DNA of 64,000 nucleotides from Thalassovita autumnalis (lineage in GTDB: Bacteria; Pseudomonadota; Alphaproteobacteria; Rhodobacterales; Rhodobacteraceae): NCBI RefSeq assembly GCF_001458255.1, contig NZ_CYSB01000025.1, positions 1-64,000 on the forward strand, given 5' to 3'. Each line of letters opens with the position of its first letter. The stretch's first letter is position 1. Below are positions 62,984-64,000 of this stretch, in pieces. A model generated the notes under the pieces. The model made no database searches. It worked only from the letters and a program-made list of their open reading frames with translations, and had not been told where the DNA came from. Both the position numbers and the translations under genes were made by a program.

Positions 62984-64000
62984 TCAGTACCAGGCATCCG
63001 GCATCGATGCCTTCTTGCGGGCGATGAAATCCAGCAGCGCCTGATCCTTGGCGATGTCCAGATAGGGCGCCTCGAACTCATTCAGCACCTGTTTCCACTG
63101 TGCATTGGCCCGCGTTGCGGCGTCTACACTGCCTTGTTCATCCCAGGTTTCAAACGGCTGATCGTCGTTAAAGCCTGTGTCCCAATAGGCGGTCTGATAA
63201 TGGCGCAACGTGTGGTCGGTGCCAAACAGGTGCTCGCCGGGGCCAAACTGGGCAAGGGCTTCAAACCCAAGGGTTTCTTCGGTCACCTGCAGCCCCTTCA
63301 TATAGGCGTGCAGCGCGCCGCACATGTCCACATCCATCATGAATTTCTCATAAGACATCGACAAAAGCCCATCGAGGAACCCGGCCGAATGCAGGATGTA
63401 ATTCGCCCCCCCCCTGCACGGCGGACATCATCGACATCATCGCCTGCTGCATCGCCTGACCGTCCGGCCGTTTCGAGGTCGAGAAGTTGCCAGCGCAGCG
63501 CAGCGGGATCTTCCAGCGGCGTGACAGCTGCCCCATCACCAGTGATCCCAGTGCCGGTTCCGGCGTGCCAAAGGTGGGTGAGCCGGAGCGCAGCGACATT
63601 GACGACAGGAAGCCCGCCATCACCACCGGCGCGCCGGGGCGGGTCAGCTGGGCCAGCGCGCAGCTGGACAGGGTTTCAGCCAGACATTGCGCGATAGAAC
63701 CGGCCATGGTCAGCGGCGACACCGCGCCGCCAAGCAGGAAGGGCAAGTGGATGGACCCTTGGTTCGCCGCCGCATAGGCGCGGATCCCTGCTGCCGTCAC
63801 ACCGTCCAGCACCATGGGTGAGGTGGTGTTGAAATTGCCCATGATGACGCAGTTCTGATCAACAAACTCAGCGCCAAACAGGATGCGGCACATCTCAATC
63901 GAATCCTCGGCTCGTTCCGGCGCGGTGATTGAGCCGAGGAACGCCCGGTCTGAATAACGGATATGGGCGTGCACCATATCCAGATGGCGTTTGTTCACCG
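62984..64000 (-). pseudogene. MttB-family (trimethylamine methyltransferase-like) gene, frameshifted, partial
   Basis: The gene runs in from beyond the right edge. The upstream frame reads MCRILFGAEFVDQNCVIMGN, PMVLDGVTAAGIRAYAAANQ, PFLLGGAVSPLTMAGSIAQ and MMSMMSAVQGG, typical of non-pyrrolysine MttB relatives. It then shifts frame at a run of nine G (plus-strand C at 63406-63414). The other frame continues naturally as ANYILHSAGFLDGLLSMSYE and KFMMDVDMCGALHAYMKG to the stop at 62984. Eight G would keep one frame. It is either a real inactivating or phase-variable indel or a sequencing error. Such enzymes demethylate betaines with a corrinoid partner. Probable operon with the demethylase 74 bases downstream. 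Confidence 0.8.
63406..63414. repeat. nine-base homopolymer (poly-C on +, poly-G in the gene)
   Basis: Run of nine C on the plus strand, located exactly where the MttB-family frame breaks. One base fewer restores the open frame. Confidence 0.9.

Overview
The window looks like a chromosomal segment of a marine Rhodobacterales bacterium of the Roseobacter group (Phaeobacter, Leisingera or Ruegeria-like; the genus cannot be fixed from sequence alone). The basis is high GC content, a cytochrome c maturation locus ccmABCDG downstream of secDF, a heterotetrameric sarcosine oxidase operon, several families typical of that group (DUF1289, DUF6314, DUF1223, Hint-like proteins, RTX proteins) and abundant methylated-amine catabolism genes. 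Nothing in it is clearly phage or plasmid, and no intact insertion sequence or CRISPR array was seen.

Layout. 1-5.5 kb: dusA, a TSUP exporter, an RTX repeat protein, then a leftward cluster ccmI-ruvX-DUF1289. 5.7-11 kb: the soxBDAG sarcosine oxidase operon, followed by sodB. 12-17.5 kb: RarD-type exporter, a LOG-family hydrolase, a long acidic LysM protein and an Atm1-type ABC exporter. 17.6-23 kb: a leftward RND efflux pair with an operator-like sequence upstream and a 5'-truncated acetyltransferase remnant behind it. 23-28.3 kb: YfgM-like protein, BamB-like lipoprotein, der, then serS. 28.5-35.8 kb: yajC, secD, secF, TSUP, Mth938-type gene, ccmABCDG. 35.8-45.4 kb: a divergent HxlR regulator/NmrA oxidoreductase pair, acnA, DUF1223, lipid A type acyltransferase, DMT exporter, a small cysteine-containing secreted protein, purB, DUF6314. 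46-54.9 kb: a clan-A glycoside hydrolase-like protein, a DUF3445 N-demethylase, a lytic transglycosylase, a TPR-like protein, glnA-glnB, and a bifunctional NAD(P)HX repair enzyme. 54.9-60.6 kb: the most accessory stretch, with a Hint-like protein, tRNA-Leu(UAG), degraded DNA, a 1180-residue fusion of two ATP-grasp modules to a PaaK-type adenylate-forming domain, and an outer-membrane-type protein. 60.7-64 kb: a hexanucleotide microsatellite, a TMADH-like demethylase and a frameshifted MttB-family methyltransferase cut by the window edge.

How the genes fit together. Sarcosine oxidase, the DUF3445 heme N-demethylase, the TMADH-like demethylase and the MttB-family protein all point to use of N-methylated compounds, with glnA/glnB for nitrogen assimilation. 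ccmI and ccmABCDG supply cytochrome c biogenesis. SecDF-YajC, YfgM-like and BamB-like proteins serve the envelope.

The two strongest unusual signals are (1) the two ATP-grasp/PaaK fusion gene beside tRNA-Leu, whose product I cannot assign, and (2) a dispersed repeat family with a 24-base core (GAGTATTT, four variable bases, AAC, two variable bases, TGAAAG) often next to a GC-rich hairpin. I find ten cores at eight loci. They sit almost always just after a stop codon, one lies inside the sox operon, one supplies the stop codon of the DUF6314 gene, and one is inserted in frame within the NAD(P)HX repair gene.
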